Part shown: one piece after another, positions 8,552 to 16,851 of the stretch
How the letters are laid out: each line of letters begins with the position of its first letter
How positions within the stretch are numbered: position 1 is the stretch's first letter
Assembly: GCA_021740915.1 (NCBI GenBank)
Contig: JAIOYW010000018.1
Coordinates: forward strand, 1 to 64,000
Direction: 5' to 3'
From: Ignavibacteriales bacterium
GTDB lineage: Bacteria; Bacteroidota; Ignavibacteria; Ignavibacteriales; Melioribacteraceae
DNA: 64,000 nucleotides
Made by a program: the position numbers and the translations under genes
Notes under the pieces: model-generated
What the model was told of the DNA's origin: nothing
Seen by the model: the letters and a program-made list of their open reading frames with translations, nothing else
Databases searched by the model: none

Positions 8552-10113
8552 CTTATATCTTCCCTCCTAAATTGACGATATTTTTCACCAGAGACTTCAA
8601 CAATTTTATGACATTCAGAACAAGGCACTTTTTCGTGAGCCCCGGCAAGTGAAAATTTTGTTTTGGAATGATCAAATTTTTCAGGTTTCCAATCATTAAA
8701 ACCATGGCATTTTAAACAATCCGTCTTCCCATCAATTGCAAATTGTGACTTATGAATATCAGAATGGCATGATTCGCATTCAGACGAAAGGTTTTTAAAC
8801 AAATGCAATTTTTTTCCTGAAAATGTCTCCTTTATATGGCAAGATGAGCACTGTATCTGATTATGTCTGCCGAAAAGAGAAAATTTGGTCTTGTTATGAT
8901 CAAAAGTTACAGAAGACCACAGGTCTGTATCGTGACAATTCTCACAACGGTTTTTTCCAAGATAAGCTTCAGAAATCTGATCGCCATGAACGTTTTTATG
9001 GCAGCGGGCACAATTATCAGACTGAACCCTGAAATTCCATATACCTTCGAGCAAATGACAGGATTCACAGGGTGTTGCCAAATGCCCACCAGTCAATTTA
9101 AATTGTGAATTATTATGTTCAGTAATTGAAAATAGCGACGGTGTGAAATTTTCTACCACGTGACACTCGGAACAATCCCGGATCAAATTGATGGTGGAAA
9201 ACTGCCCCTTATGATAATCTTCATGACAATTAGCACATTTTTCAAATTCAGGCTTTGAAGCTATCCCTCCTGAGTGGCATTTTTTACAATCAAGATTCGT
9301 ATGCTTTCCAAGAAGTGGAAATTTGGTTTTTCCGTGGTCAAACTTATCAATGTTAAGTATTTTTTTGAAAGATTCTGTGGAATGGCAGTCAGTACAGCTT
9401 TTACCGAATGCTCCGTTATGTATATCGTTATGACATGATTCACATGAATTAAAATTAAGTCCGGTAAACCTCTGAAATTTTCCTTCTTTGGTCTCCTCGA
9501 TTCTGTGACATTTTTCACATTCGACTTTCTGGTGTGACCCGGTCAGTTTGAACTTTGTCCGGTTATGGTCAAAATTAACAGCCGGTTTGAAACTGTCATT
9601 ACCGTGGCAGGATGAGCATTCAGAACCTAATTTTCCCTTATGAAAATCTTCGTGGCACGAGAGACAGGTTTGCTCAAGTCCTAAATACGTTCCCTTCCTG
9701 CTTTTTAATTCTTTATCAGTAATAAAATCAGCTTTGTGACACTTAGCACATTCTGCCTGATTATGTTTCCCGATTAATTTGAATCCTGTTTTATTATGAT
9801 CGAAAGACTTCTCATCAAATCGGACTATCTGGAAATTTCTACCATGATGTTCACTATGACAGGAGAAGCAATCTTTTGATCTCGCTTCAGGCGAAACATG
9901 GAATCCTCTCTCCTTTGAAATAAGAGCAGCAATTTCTTTATGGCAGGTGAGGCATTTATTATTTGATACTGCTTTGCCTAATTCGTGGCATTTTGTACAA
10001 TTGCTCATGCCCTCGTATTTAGAATGTGCTTTAGTAAGATCGCCGGGTGAAATCTGTGCAGATAGATTTATGAAACAGAAAAAGGCAGCCAATATTTTAA
10101 TTAATGTTTTAAT
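8530..10113 (-). CDS. 20-heme c-type cytochrome; probable ATT start
   Basis: I count 20 CxxCH motifs in about 527 residues. Six repeats of a phrase FDHxxTxFxLxGxH, each followed by a CxxCH, show a three-heme module of about 72 residues, the same module as in the giant cytochrome next door. The start is unusual. The first conventional start, TTG at 10092, leaves only AAFFCFINLSAQ as leader. Reading from ATT at 10111-10113 gives MKTLIKILAAFFCFINLSAQ, a complete signal peptide with a basic N-region, and an in-frame stop lies 6 bases further upstream. A GGTGA sits just 5' of the ATT. The start overlaps the oxidoreductase gene by 13 bases, suggesting coupling. Likely a periplasmic electron carrier between the inner-membrane parts and the outer-membrane conduit (inference). 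Confidence 0.9.
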   Translation of the reverse strand: MKTLIKILAAFFCFINLSAQISPGDLTKAHSKYEGMSNCTKCHELGKAVSNNKCLTCHKEIAALISKERGFHVSPEARSKDCFSCHSEHHGRNFQIVRFDEKSFDHNKTGFKLIGKHNQAECAKCHKADFITDKELKSRKGTYLGLEQTCLSCHEDFHKGKLGSECSSCHGNDSFKPAVNFDHNRTKFKLTGSHQKVECEKCHRIEETKEGKFQRFTGLNFNSCESCHNDIHNGAFGKSCTDCHSTESFKKILNIDKFDHGKTKFPLLGKHTNLDCKKCHSGGIASKPEFEKCANCHEDYHKGQFSTINLIRDCSECHVVENFTPSLFSITEHNNSQFKLTGGHLATPCESCHLLEGIWNFRVQSDNCARCHKNVHGDQISEAYLGKNRCENCHDTDLWSSVTFDHNKTKFSLFGRHNQIQCSSCHIKETFSGKKLHLFKNLSSECESCHSDIHKSQFAIDGKTDCLKCHGFNDWKPEKFDHSKTKFSLAGAHEKVPCSECHKIVEVSGEKYRQFRREDIRCIVCHS

Positions 10114-11438
10114 ATCACTTCACCATATTTCTTTGTTATATTAATTCCAATTTTTTCGAGAAATTGATTAGGGAGTTCTCCTCCGGCAAAAACATAAACC
10201 AAATCATTATTGATCTCAGCAATCTCGTTGTCAATTTCAATCAGGACTGATTTTTCCTTGATCTCTTTAACATTGGATTTTAAAATGACATCAATTTTGC
10301 CTGATTTATTATATTCTTCCAACAGTTCAAGATTTTTCGATTTTATCCGGCTGAATGAATCAGCCCGATATGATAATTTAACCCTGTTGTTTTCATCGGC
10401 TAACATCATTGCTGATTCAACAGCGGAATCTCCTCCACCAACTACCAGAATATCCTGTTCTTTTATAAGTTCCGGTTCAAGCAGCCGGTAATATACTTTG
10501 GGCAAATTCTCCCCGGGCACTCCTAATTTCCGTGGCGAACCTCGTCTTCCGATTGCCAGCAGAATCGCCTCGGAAGTATAGACCCCCGCGGAAGTTTCAA
10601 CCTGAAAAATATTCTCACTTTTTTGAACACTCGTAACTTTATTATACTCTTTAATATCAATGCTATTTTTAGTAATGACATCATTCCATAATTCCAGGAT
10701 CTGCTGCTTATTAGTCTCAACAAATTTCACTTTTCCATATAGCGGCAAATCCATCGGTGAAGTCATCACTAACTTAGCTCTTGGAAAAGTAAATACTGTC
10801 CCGCCGATACTGTCCTGTTCGAGGCAAACAGAACTTATGCCCAGTTTCTTAGCAGAAAGGCTGGCGGCGATCCCGGCAGGACCAGCACCTATAATGATCA
10901 GATCATATTGTGCACCTGATTTCTTTGAGAGAGATGAAGCAATATTTTCAACTGCCTGTTTTCCCTGTTCTACCGCATTTTTAATTAACCCCATTCCTCC
11001 CAGTTCACCGGCAATATATACACCCGGAACATTAGTCATAAACTTCTCATTAACATGAGGAAGCTCGACACCTCTTTTTTCAGTACCTATAACAAGTGAT
11101 ATAGCCTGAACCGGACATGCGTGAAAACATGCACCATGACCCACACATCGTGATGCGTTTATTGTGGTTGCCTTTCCTCCTGCAATTCCGAGGATGTCCT
11201 TCTCCGGACAAGCAGCGATACATGCACCGGAACCAATACACGAATCAGGGTCAATTGATGGATGAAGTGATACTGGTTCGAAAATTCCAGTCGCTTTCGC
11301 CTTATTAATTTTCTCCCTTGTTATTGCCGAAGATTGTCTTTTAGATTTTATATATTTTATGACAATAATGATGGCCAATAGAAAAAGTACAGCGTATGTG
11401 ACCAGATTTTCAATCAGAACTTCCGACTGAGCATCCAA
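10101..11438 (-). CDS. Membrane-anchored ferredoxin/FAD/NAD(P) oxidoreductase
   Basis: 445 residues. A membrane helix at about 9-29 is followed by a ferredoxin-like part with two motifs, CIGSGACIAACP (Cys 67, 73, 77) and CVGHGACFHACP (Cys 98, 104, 108). Then comes a thioredoxin-reductase-like flavoprotein with FAD-binding GAGPAG (about 184-189) and NAD(P)-binding GGGDSA (about 334-339). The redox CxxC pair of true thioredoxin reductases is not seen. In both ferredoxin motifs the usual second Cys is replaced (Ser 70, His 101). It starts with TTG, AAAGG upstream, 2 bases after the TPR gene. Likely passes electrons between NAD(P)H and the membrane or cytochrome chain; direction and partner are inferred from the operon. 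Confidence 0.85.
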   Translation of the reverse strand: MDAQSEVLIENLVTYAVLFLLAIIIVIKYIKSKRQSSAITREKINKAKATGIFEPVSLHPSIDPDSCIGSGACIAACPEKDILGIAGGKATTINASRCVGHGACFHACPVQAISLVIGTEKRGVELPHVNEKFMTNVPGVYIAGELGGMGLIKNAVEQGKQAVENIASSLSKKSGAQYDLIIIGAGPAGIAASLSAKKLGISSVCLEQDSIGGTVFTFPRAKLVMTSPMDLPLYGKVKFVETNKQQILELWNDVITKNSIDIKEYNKVTSVQKSENIFQVETSAGVYTSEAILLAIGRRGSPRKLGVPGENLPKVYYRLLEPELIKEQDILVVGGGDSAVESAMMLADENNRVKLSYRADSFSRIKSKNLELLEEYNKSGKIDVILKSNVKEIKEKSVLIEIDNEIAEINNDLVYVFAGGELPNQFLEKIGINITKKYGEVILKH

Positions 11439-11440
11439 TT

Positions 11441-12049
11441 CTATAACCTTTTTAATGATTCAGCGGCAAGTTTCGCGGCTTCGCTTTCAGGATACCTGTC
11501 AATAATTTTCTCCCAAATAAGCTTAGCCTTTGATTTATCACCTCTTGTGGCAGCAATAGCGCCTAAATTATAATTAGCTTCACGATTGTCCTTATCGAAG
11601 GATAAAATAATATTAGTGTATTCTTCAGCTTTGTCGATCCTGCTGGCATTATAATGCATTAAGGTAAGACCAAGCAGAATATCTGTCCTTTTGGGACCCT
11701 TTAAAAGTATTTTTTCTAAAATTGGTATTGCCTGCTCCGTCATATGCGCTGAGGCCAGAACTTCTGCATAAGCTTTGGCTTTGACAGTATCTTCAGGATT
11801 TCCTTCGTATGCTTTTTTCAGCATTTCCAACTGGTGTTTGAAACTCTGGCTCACATTTGATCTCGAAGGCTCATTTCCCATCGGATTCATGTTTTTGTGT
11901 ATATCATCCTCTGGCATATTTTTGCTGGCAATATTAGCTGGATTTTGAGGCTCACTATTTCCAGGACCAATAATAATAATCCCAATGATAATTGAAAGGA
12001 GAGCAAATATATATATATATACTGGTTTAATTTTTTTTAGAATATCCAT
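11441..12049 (-). CDS. Membrane-anchored TPR protein
   Basis: About 202 residues from ATG 12047-12049 (MDILKKIKPVYIYIF). A longer reading from 12136 would lie mostly inside the upstream gene and begins with implausible sequence, so I reject it. One N-terminal membrane helix (about 8-26) is followed by a low-complexity linker rich in Asn, Pro and Met, then three to four tetratricopeptide repeats from about residue 75 (phrases such as AIPILEKILLKGP and ANYNLGAIAATRGD). It overlaps the end of the heme-b-like gene by 13 bases. Similar TPR proteins often serve as assembly factors for cytochrome complexes (c-type maturation CcmH/CycH-like); a scaffold or assembly role for this operon's cytochromes is inference. 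Confidence 0.8.
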   Translation of the reverse strand: MDILKKIKPVYIYIFALLSIIIGIIIIGPGNSEPQNPANIASKNMPEDDIHKNMNPMGNEPSRSNVSQSFKHQLEMLKKAYEGNPEDTVKAKAYAEVLASAHMTEQAIPILEKILLKGPKRTDILLGLTLMHYNASRIDKAEEYTNIILSFDKDNREANYNLGAIAATRGDKSKAKLIWEKIIDRYPESEAAKLAAESLKRL

Positions 12050-12912
12050 GTGTACCCGAATGTTATTGAAACTCCAACGTGAATTAACATAATGATTAGC
12101 ATAATTATGGCAAATGGCAGATGTGCAACATGCCAATATCTGAAAAGTTCTTTCATTGAGGATAATAAAACAATCCTCCTCTGAAGTACAAGTTTTGTCT
12201 TGATTATTTTAAGTAAAATTTTTAGATCTTTACCTTCAACACCAGTAGCTTTTAGTTCAAATCTTAATTTATTTAATAAAAGATAATTAGACCATTTATC
12301 CTCAAAAAGAAAAAATAATTTATGAAGATGTCCTTGCCTTGAAATTGATCCGAATTTACCAGCATCATCCAGTTTACTAAGTGTACTTGATTGAATTGCA
12401 TATTCAGTACGTAACTGATCATTGATTGAAGTATTCTGCCTCATCAGATCATCGATGGTAAGTTCATTTCCCTGAATTGTTCTCGGTATTTGAATGTAAA
12501 TAAACCTGCCGATTACTCCGCTAAGTACAACAGCTACCATACTCCAGAAACTGACGGATACCAAACCGCCGAACTTGAATGAGGTGTGAAATAGAACGAG
12601 AATTGGGCCGAGAGAACAAAGAAAAATATGAAATTCAAGCCAGTGTTTAAGTTTACCTAACCGAAATATTTTTTTGTATCGTTTTCGTATCATATAGATA
12701 CTTACGCCCAAAAGCATAAAAATGGAGCCAATGATACCGAAACCATGTCCTAATAATCCGGAAGGCTTCAGTAATTCATATAACGGATGGAAAAACCTTT
12801 CCTCAATGGGAAGGGAATAATATGAATAGCCGTAATACACAAGAATTACAGTGGTGAAAAGGCTGATGAGTAAAAAACCTGATATATATATTCTATGAGT
12901 TATTTTGTTCAA
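12037..12912 (-). CDS. Polytopic membrane protein, probable b-type cytochrome
   Basis: 291 residues, TTG start. Membrane segments at about 10-30, 55-76, 92-112, 116-138 and 263-287, with a long soluble loop at about 139-258. Histidines sit at or near the helices: H56 (LLGHGFGIIGS), H90, H95 and H109 (LEFHIFLCSLG, then VLFHTSF), and H261, H264 and H278 (YWHVAHLPF, then LIHVGVSITFG). This layout suits a four-helix protein binding one or two b hemes with His-His ligation, as in cytochrome b561/NapC-like quinol or ferric reductases, but I recognise no exact family. It is the first gene of the electron-transfer operon and overlaps the TPR gene. Likely the inner-membrane electron entry or exit point. 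Confidence 0.7.
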   Translation of the reverse strand: MNKITHRIYISGFLLISLFTTVILVYYGYSYYSLPIEERFFHPLYELLKPSGLLGHGFGIIGSIFMLLGVSIYMIRKRYKKIFRLGKLKHWLEFHIFLCSLGPILVLFHTSFKFGGLVSVSFWSMVAVVLSGVIGRFIYIQIPRTIQGNELTIDDLMRQNTSINDQLRTEYAIQSSTLSKLDDAGKFGSISRQGHLHKLFFLFEDKWSNYLLLNKLRFELKATGVEGKDLKILLKIIKTKLVLQRRIVLLSSMKELFRYWHVAHLPFAIIMLIIMLIHVGVSITFGYTWIF

Positions 12913-13041
12913 GGGACTGACCTGAATGAAAATTTGATCTGTATTTATTCATTGCTTAAATTACATAAAATTTCGAATAATAACAATAATTCCATTACGA
13001 TCGAATTTACTAAAGGCATTGTTATTATTAGCTTTGTTGGC

Positions 13042-13057
13042 TGTGATAAGTCTCACA
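13042..13057. promoter_or_regulatory. CRP/FNR-family operator-like palindrome upstream of the cytochrome operon
   Basis: TGTGATAAGTCTCACA is a perfect match to TGTGA-N6-TCACA, the half-sites bound by CRP-type regulators. It lies in the 235-base gap between the end of the UDP-xylose synthase gene and the start of the cytochrome operon, about 130 bases before the first start codon. The match is seen directly; binding and effect are inferred. Confidence 0.55.
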
Positions 13058-13073
13058 ATCCTTAATTCTAATG

Positions 13074-13099
13074 AAATTAGGAATTCTTTGTCCTAATTT
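13074..13099. repeat. 9-bp inverted repeat in the gap before the cytochrome operon
   Basis: AAATTAGGA (13074-13082) and TCCTAATTT (13091-13099) are perfect complements around an 8-base centre. It could be a weak terminator for the UDP-xylose synthase gene (minus strand) or a second operator next to the CRP-like site. The stem is AT-rich and no clear T-run follows, so termination is doubtful. Confidence 0.5.
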
Positions 13100-13147
13100 A
13101 GATTCAGACTTAATATGAACAAGAATAAATTTTCCGGTTATACGACC

Positions 13148-14089
13148 CTACTGTATTACTGATCTAAAATAATCAAGGGTAATTCGCAATCCCTCTTTTC
13201 GATCAATTTTAGGTTCCCAGTTAAGAATCATTCTTGCCCGCGTAATATCAGGTTGTCTGATTTTAGGATCGTCTTCAGGCAGTTCTTTATAAATTATTTT
13301 ACTTCCTGAATTTGTAAGTTTAAGTAATTCCTCGGCAAATTCTTTAATAGTGATTTCTGACGGGTTTCCAATGTTTACGGGATCAGTTTCATCCGAAAGA
13401 AGAAGTTTGAATATTCCATTAACCAGATCATCGACAAAACAGAAACTTCTTGTCTGTGATCCATCGCCAAAAACTGTTAAATCCTCACCCCGTAACGCCT
13501 GGCTTAAAAATGTCGGCAGTGCTCTGCCATCATCAACACGCATTCTCGGCCCATAAGTATTAAAGATCCTGACAATCCTCGTCTGGACTTTGTGGTAACG
13601 ATGATAAGCCATTGTTATTGCTTCTCCGAATCGTTTTGCCTCATCATAGACACCCCTCGGACCTATTGGATTTACATTCCCCCAATAATTTTCCGTTTGC
13701 GGATGTATGTTTGGATCTCCATAAACCTCAGAAGTAGAGGCTAAAAGGAATCTTGCATTTTTCTCTTTTGCAAGACCAAGAACTTTGTGAGTACCGAGAG
13801 ACCCTACTTTAAGCGTCTGAATCGGCAATTTAAGATAATCAATCGGACTTGCAGGTGAAGCGAAATGAAGGATGTAGTCAACCGGACCAGGTACATGAAT
13901 ATAATTCGTTACGTCATGTTTGATAAACTGAAAATCCTCATTCCCAAAAAGATGTGAAATGTTATTGATATTTCCGGTTAATAAATTATCAATACATACA
14001 ACACGCATTCCCTCTGCCATCATCCGATCACAAAGATGTGACCCTAAAAATCCGGCGCCTCCTGTTACTACAGCTACCTTTTTACTCAT
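13148..14089 (-). CDS. uxs: UDP-glucuronate decarboxylase (UDP-xylose synthase)
   Basis: 313 residues, an extended short-chain dehydrogenase. It shows the NAD-binding GGAGFLGS at 10-17 and the catalytic set Thr119, Glu121 (STSEVYGD), Tyr148 and Lys152 (YDEAK). The phrase [10 protein letters not shown] is characteristic of UXS and related UDP-sugar enzymes. It converts UDP-glucuronate to UDP-xylose with bound NAD, supplying a sugar nucleotide for surface polysaccharide. It lies 9 bases downstream of the Wzz-like gene, at the end of the polysaccharide export operon. A dTDP-glucose dehydratase is the alternative, but the length and [11 protein letters not shown] phrase favour UXS. Confidence 0.9.
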   Translation of the reverse strand: MSKKVAVVTGGAGFLGSHLCDRMMAEGMRVVCIDNLLTGNINNISHLFGNEDFQFIKHDVTNYIHVPGPVDYILHFASPASPIDYLKLPIQTLKVGSLGTHKVLGLAKEKNARFLLASTSEVYGDPNIHPQTENYWGNVNPIGPRGVYDEAKRFGEAITMAYHRYHKVQTRIVRIFNTYGPRMRVDDGRALPTFLSQALRGEDLTVFGDGSQTRSFCFVDDLVNGIFKLLLSDETDPVNIGNPSEITIKEFAEELLKLTNSGSKIIYKELPEDDPKIRQPDITRARMILNWEPKIDRKEGLRITLDYFRSVIQ

Positions 14090-14098
14090 ATAAAATCT

Positions 14099-15232
14099 CT
14101 ATTGTAATAGTTTTTTATTTTCAGTGACAAGAGTAAATAAACTAATGAGGATAAAGCCAAACATTCCTCCTATTAGTGTACTTACTATTACGCGGGGCCC
14201 CTCAGTACGAATTGGTGGAATTGCCGGATCCAAGACTTCAACAGTTGAAACATCTTTATTTTCCTGAATTTTTTCCTTAAAGAGTTGTTTTTCCAGCATA
14301 AGATATACTTCATTTAGAATTTTAACATCGCGGGTCAATCGGGCAAGGTCTGTCATAACCTCAGGCATATTACCGAAACTTGGCAGGTAATCTGTTTTCC
14401 CCTCAATTCCGGAAGTAAGTTTCTCATATTCCTTTTCAAGAATGCTTATTTTCGCTTTTATGGAAGAGATAGCCTCGGAAGAAGGATTAAAATTATATTC
14501 CAGCGTTTTGAGTTGAATTTGCAAACTCGTTAGCTCACTTTTAACCTTTGCTGCATTTTCTATAGAGGCAGAAAGCTGGTCGGTTAATGATATGGCTTTA
14601 TGTTTTGTTTGAAAATTTTTCAGTGATTCTTCAGCCGATGCAAGTTGTTTTTTTGTTTCAAGAATCTGTGAATCCAGGAATTCCCTTGTTCTTCTTGCCT
14701 TTAAGTTCAGTTTATTCTTATTAATTTTATCGAGAGCTTCCACATAAGTATTAGCAACGCGGGCAGAAAAATGTCTGACTGAATCCTTCTCGTCGGAAAA
14801 TCTTGCAAAATAGGGAGTCTTAAACTCAATCGAAAATTCAATTACTCCTTCTTTCGTAACCTGAGAATTGATCAATTGTTCAATGATAAGCAGAGCTTCG
14901 ACAGAATCTCTAACGCCGAAATATTCAACAAGATTGCATTTCTTAATCACGAATTCAGAAGCAATTCTGCTTTCTAAAACAAAAGCATATAATTGAGAAT
15001 TGCTGCTGCCGGTTTTAAGCCCGAACATGGAAAGTGCTTCCTGCCCTTCAGCTAATCCGGGAAAAGCCCCGAACTGATCTTCATCAGGGGGTAAAATGGT
15101 AACTTTTGCACTGTATCTAAGCGGCAACACAAAATAAACAAGTATAAAAGTGAGAATAGTTACCGAGAGCGTAAATATTAGAATGTACTTTTTTCTTGTA
15201 GAAAGTAGTTGAAGAATCTTCTGGAAATTCAT
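14099..15232 (-). CDS. Wzz-like polysaccharide chain-length/co-polymerase protein
   Basis: About 377 residues from ATG 15230-15232, preceded by GAGGTGA; a start six codons upstream would overlap the previous gene and lacks that site. Membrane helices lie near both ends (ILIFTLSVTILTFILVYFVL after the N-terminus; VIVSTLIGGMFGFILISLFT near the C-terminus) with a long coiled coil between (about 170-290). The phrase ILPPDEDQFG and the distal Pro-rich stretch before the second helix fit the Wzz/GNVR family, which sets polysaccharide chain length in the inner membrane. No kinase domain is attached, unlike the Wzc-like protein two genes upstream. Confidence 0.85.
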   Translation of the reverse strand: MNFQKILQLLSTRKKYILIFTLSVTILTFILVYFVLPLRYSAKVTILPPDEDQFGAFPGLAEGQEALSMFGLKTGSSNSQLYAFVLESRIASEFVIKKCNLVEYFGVRDSVEALLIIEQLINSQVTKEGVIEFSIEFKTPYFARFSDEKDSVRHFSARVANTYVEALDKINKNKLNLKARRTREFLDSQILETKKQLASAEESLKNFQTKHKAISLTDQLSASIENAAKVKSELTSLQIQLKTLEYNFNPSSEAISSIKAKISILEKEYEKLTSGIEGKTDYLPSFGNMPEVMTDLARLTRDVKILNEVYLMLEKQLFKEKIQENKDVSTVEVLDPAIPPIRTEGPRVIVSTLIGGMFGFILISLFTLVTENKKLLQ

Positions 15233-15233
15233 T

Positions 15234-16820
15234 TCACCTCGAGGCAACAACCAAAGCAGTGATTGCAGTAATAATGGCAGCCATCTGCCCAGTTACAGTT
15301 AATACATCAATAAATACTTCCCAGAATTTTGGTGCGGGGGGGTCTTCCGGGACCCAAATTATATCCCCGGGTTCAATATTTTCAACCTCATCGTATTCAA
15401 TCCATTCACCAGACGCACCCTTGATAACCCTTATATCATCATCAACTGCTCTCCATGCAAATCCGCCGGCTAATCTGATATAATCATCAATTTTAAAATC
15501 GGCTTTATAAACAATGTTTCCGGGAGAAACAACCTGACCGACTAAAGTAACGAAGTCTTTCGCTTCAGGGATGAAGATTTTATCGCCCATTTTTAAAATA
15601 ATATCTTCTTTCTGATCTTTCTCGAAGAACAGTTTCTCGAAATCGATTACCATCCTCCCTTTCCGCTCACGAGACCGCGCCTTGAAATAATCATATTCAT
15701 CATCCGTCATATCTGCACGAGGAACGATTTTCAATCTCTCATACTCGTAATCAGTTTCAACAATTTTGCTTGATCTCAGAACATAGGCATCTTTTAAAGA
15801 GGCTCTTTCTAAAAAGCCACCAACTTCATTAGTTAACAGTTGGTACAAACTAGTTCCGTCCTTCCTTATCTTATATACACCAGGAAATTTAACTTCCCCA
15901 AAAACTTCCACCGTTCTGTTAATTTTAAACTCAGGAATTTCTCGAATAATAACCTTATCGCCACTTAACAATTGAAAATGATCATCGAAGATATCTTGGA
16001 GTGAATAATAATAACTCTTCAATGTTTTTTTATCACTTTCAAACCGGATTAGTTCAAGTGAATCTGCTCTGGCATTTTCAGTAATGCCGCCGGCGATAGA
16101 AATCAGATCAGCAATCCGTTCATTTTCCTTGAGTTCATAATCTCCGGGATAAAAGATACTTCCAAGAATGCTAACGATTTTATCAGTTTTTTTGAAAATA
16201 ATTTTTGAGTTGTTAAACAGGGATGGATTGCCTTGTAGATCGGACAAACGATAAAAAGATAGAAGATCACATGAAGTAGTATCAGAATTACTAAGAACAA
16301 TCTCAATGTTTCTGATGTCAGTATCCTCATAAATTCCATCGGAAAGTCTAAGTAAATCTGTCAGCCTTGCTGTAGCCGGGAGTGAATAATTACCAGGATT
16401 TTTTACATTCCCGGAAAGAAAAACATTTATCAGCCGAATTTTGCTGATCATTATATTAACTATTACATCTTTGTACCGCGATAGAATTTTTCTCTCAATT
16501 TCATCTTTCCCCTCATTAAGAGTTTTGCCCTTCAATGCAAGCAGTCCGGATTGCGGGATAAATATGAGTCCCTCCGGATTTATAACTAATTGAATTTGCT
16601 GCTCATTTACACCTGAAACAGAAACAAGAAACTCATCACCTGGTCCGAGGATATATGAATCTGCTTCAATTTCACCGGTAAGAAGGGGAGAATCGGTTTT
16701 CTCAACTTTGTCTTTGACTGACAACATTGTAATCTGTTGTCTATGAGCATAACTGGGAATATTCTGAGAAATAATAATTCCATTTATAAAAAATATTAAA
16801 AGAAATATTTTTTTTCTCAA
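15234..16820 (-). CDS. Polysaccharide export outer membrane protein (Wza-like, SLBB repeats)
   Basis: About 528 residues. I choose TTG at 16818-16820: GGGAG lies at 16827-16831 and the reading gives a proper signal peptide (MRKKIFLLIFFINGIIISQ). The longer reading to 16919 would overlap the kinase gene by 68 bases. A polysaccharide export (PES) domain (ADSYILGPGDEFLVSVSG) is followed by several SLBB domains (for example VFLSGNVKNPGNYSLPATA; VFGEVKFPGVYKIRKDG; LVGQVVSPGNIVY), and a C-terminal hydrophobic helix (TVTGQMAAIITAITALVV) replaces Wza's amphipathic helix. It forms the outer-membrane or periplasmic export path for the polysaccharide. Its stop is 1 base from the next start. Confidence 0.88.
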   Translation of the reverse strand: MRKKIFLLIFFINGIIISQNIPSYAHRQQITMLSVKDKVEKTDSPLLTGEIEADSYILGPGDEFLVSVSGVNEQQIQLVINPEGLIFIPQSGLLALKGKTLNEGKDEIERKILSRYKDVIVNIMISKIRLINVFLSGNVKNPGNYSLPATARLTDLLRLSDGIYEDTDIRNIEIVLSNSDTTSCDLLSFYRLSDLQGNPSLFNNSKIIFKKTDKIVSILGSIFYPGDYELKENERIADLISIAGGITENARADSLELIRFESDKKTLKSYYYSLQDIFDDHFQLLSGDKVIIREIPEFKINRTVEVFGEVKFPGVYKIRKDGTSLYQLLTNEVGGFLERASLKDAYVLRSSKIVETDYEYERLKIVPRADMTDDEYDYFKARSRERKGRMVIDFEKLFFEKDQKEDIILKMGDKIFIPEAKDFVTLVGQVVSPGNIVYKADFKIDDYIRLAGGFAWRAVDDDIRVIKGASGEWIEYDEVENIEPGDIIWVPEDPPAPKFWEVFIDVLTVTGQMAAIITAITALVVASR

Positions 16821-16851
16821 GTAATACTCCCGAAGTAAGTTCTGCGGTTTG

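Noticed and set aside
8530-10092. TTG at 10092 as the start of the 20-heme cytochrome
   Set aside because: Leaves a signal peptide without basic N-region; the ATT reading gives a complete one.
11441-12136. Long reading of the TPR gene from 12136
   Set aside because: Its first 29 residues lie in the upstream gene and look random; ATG 12049 begins a clean membrane anchor.
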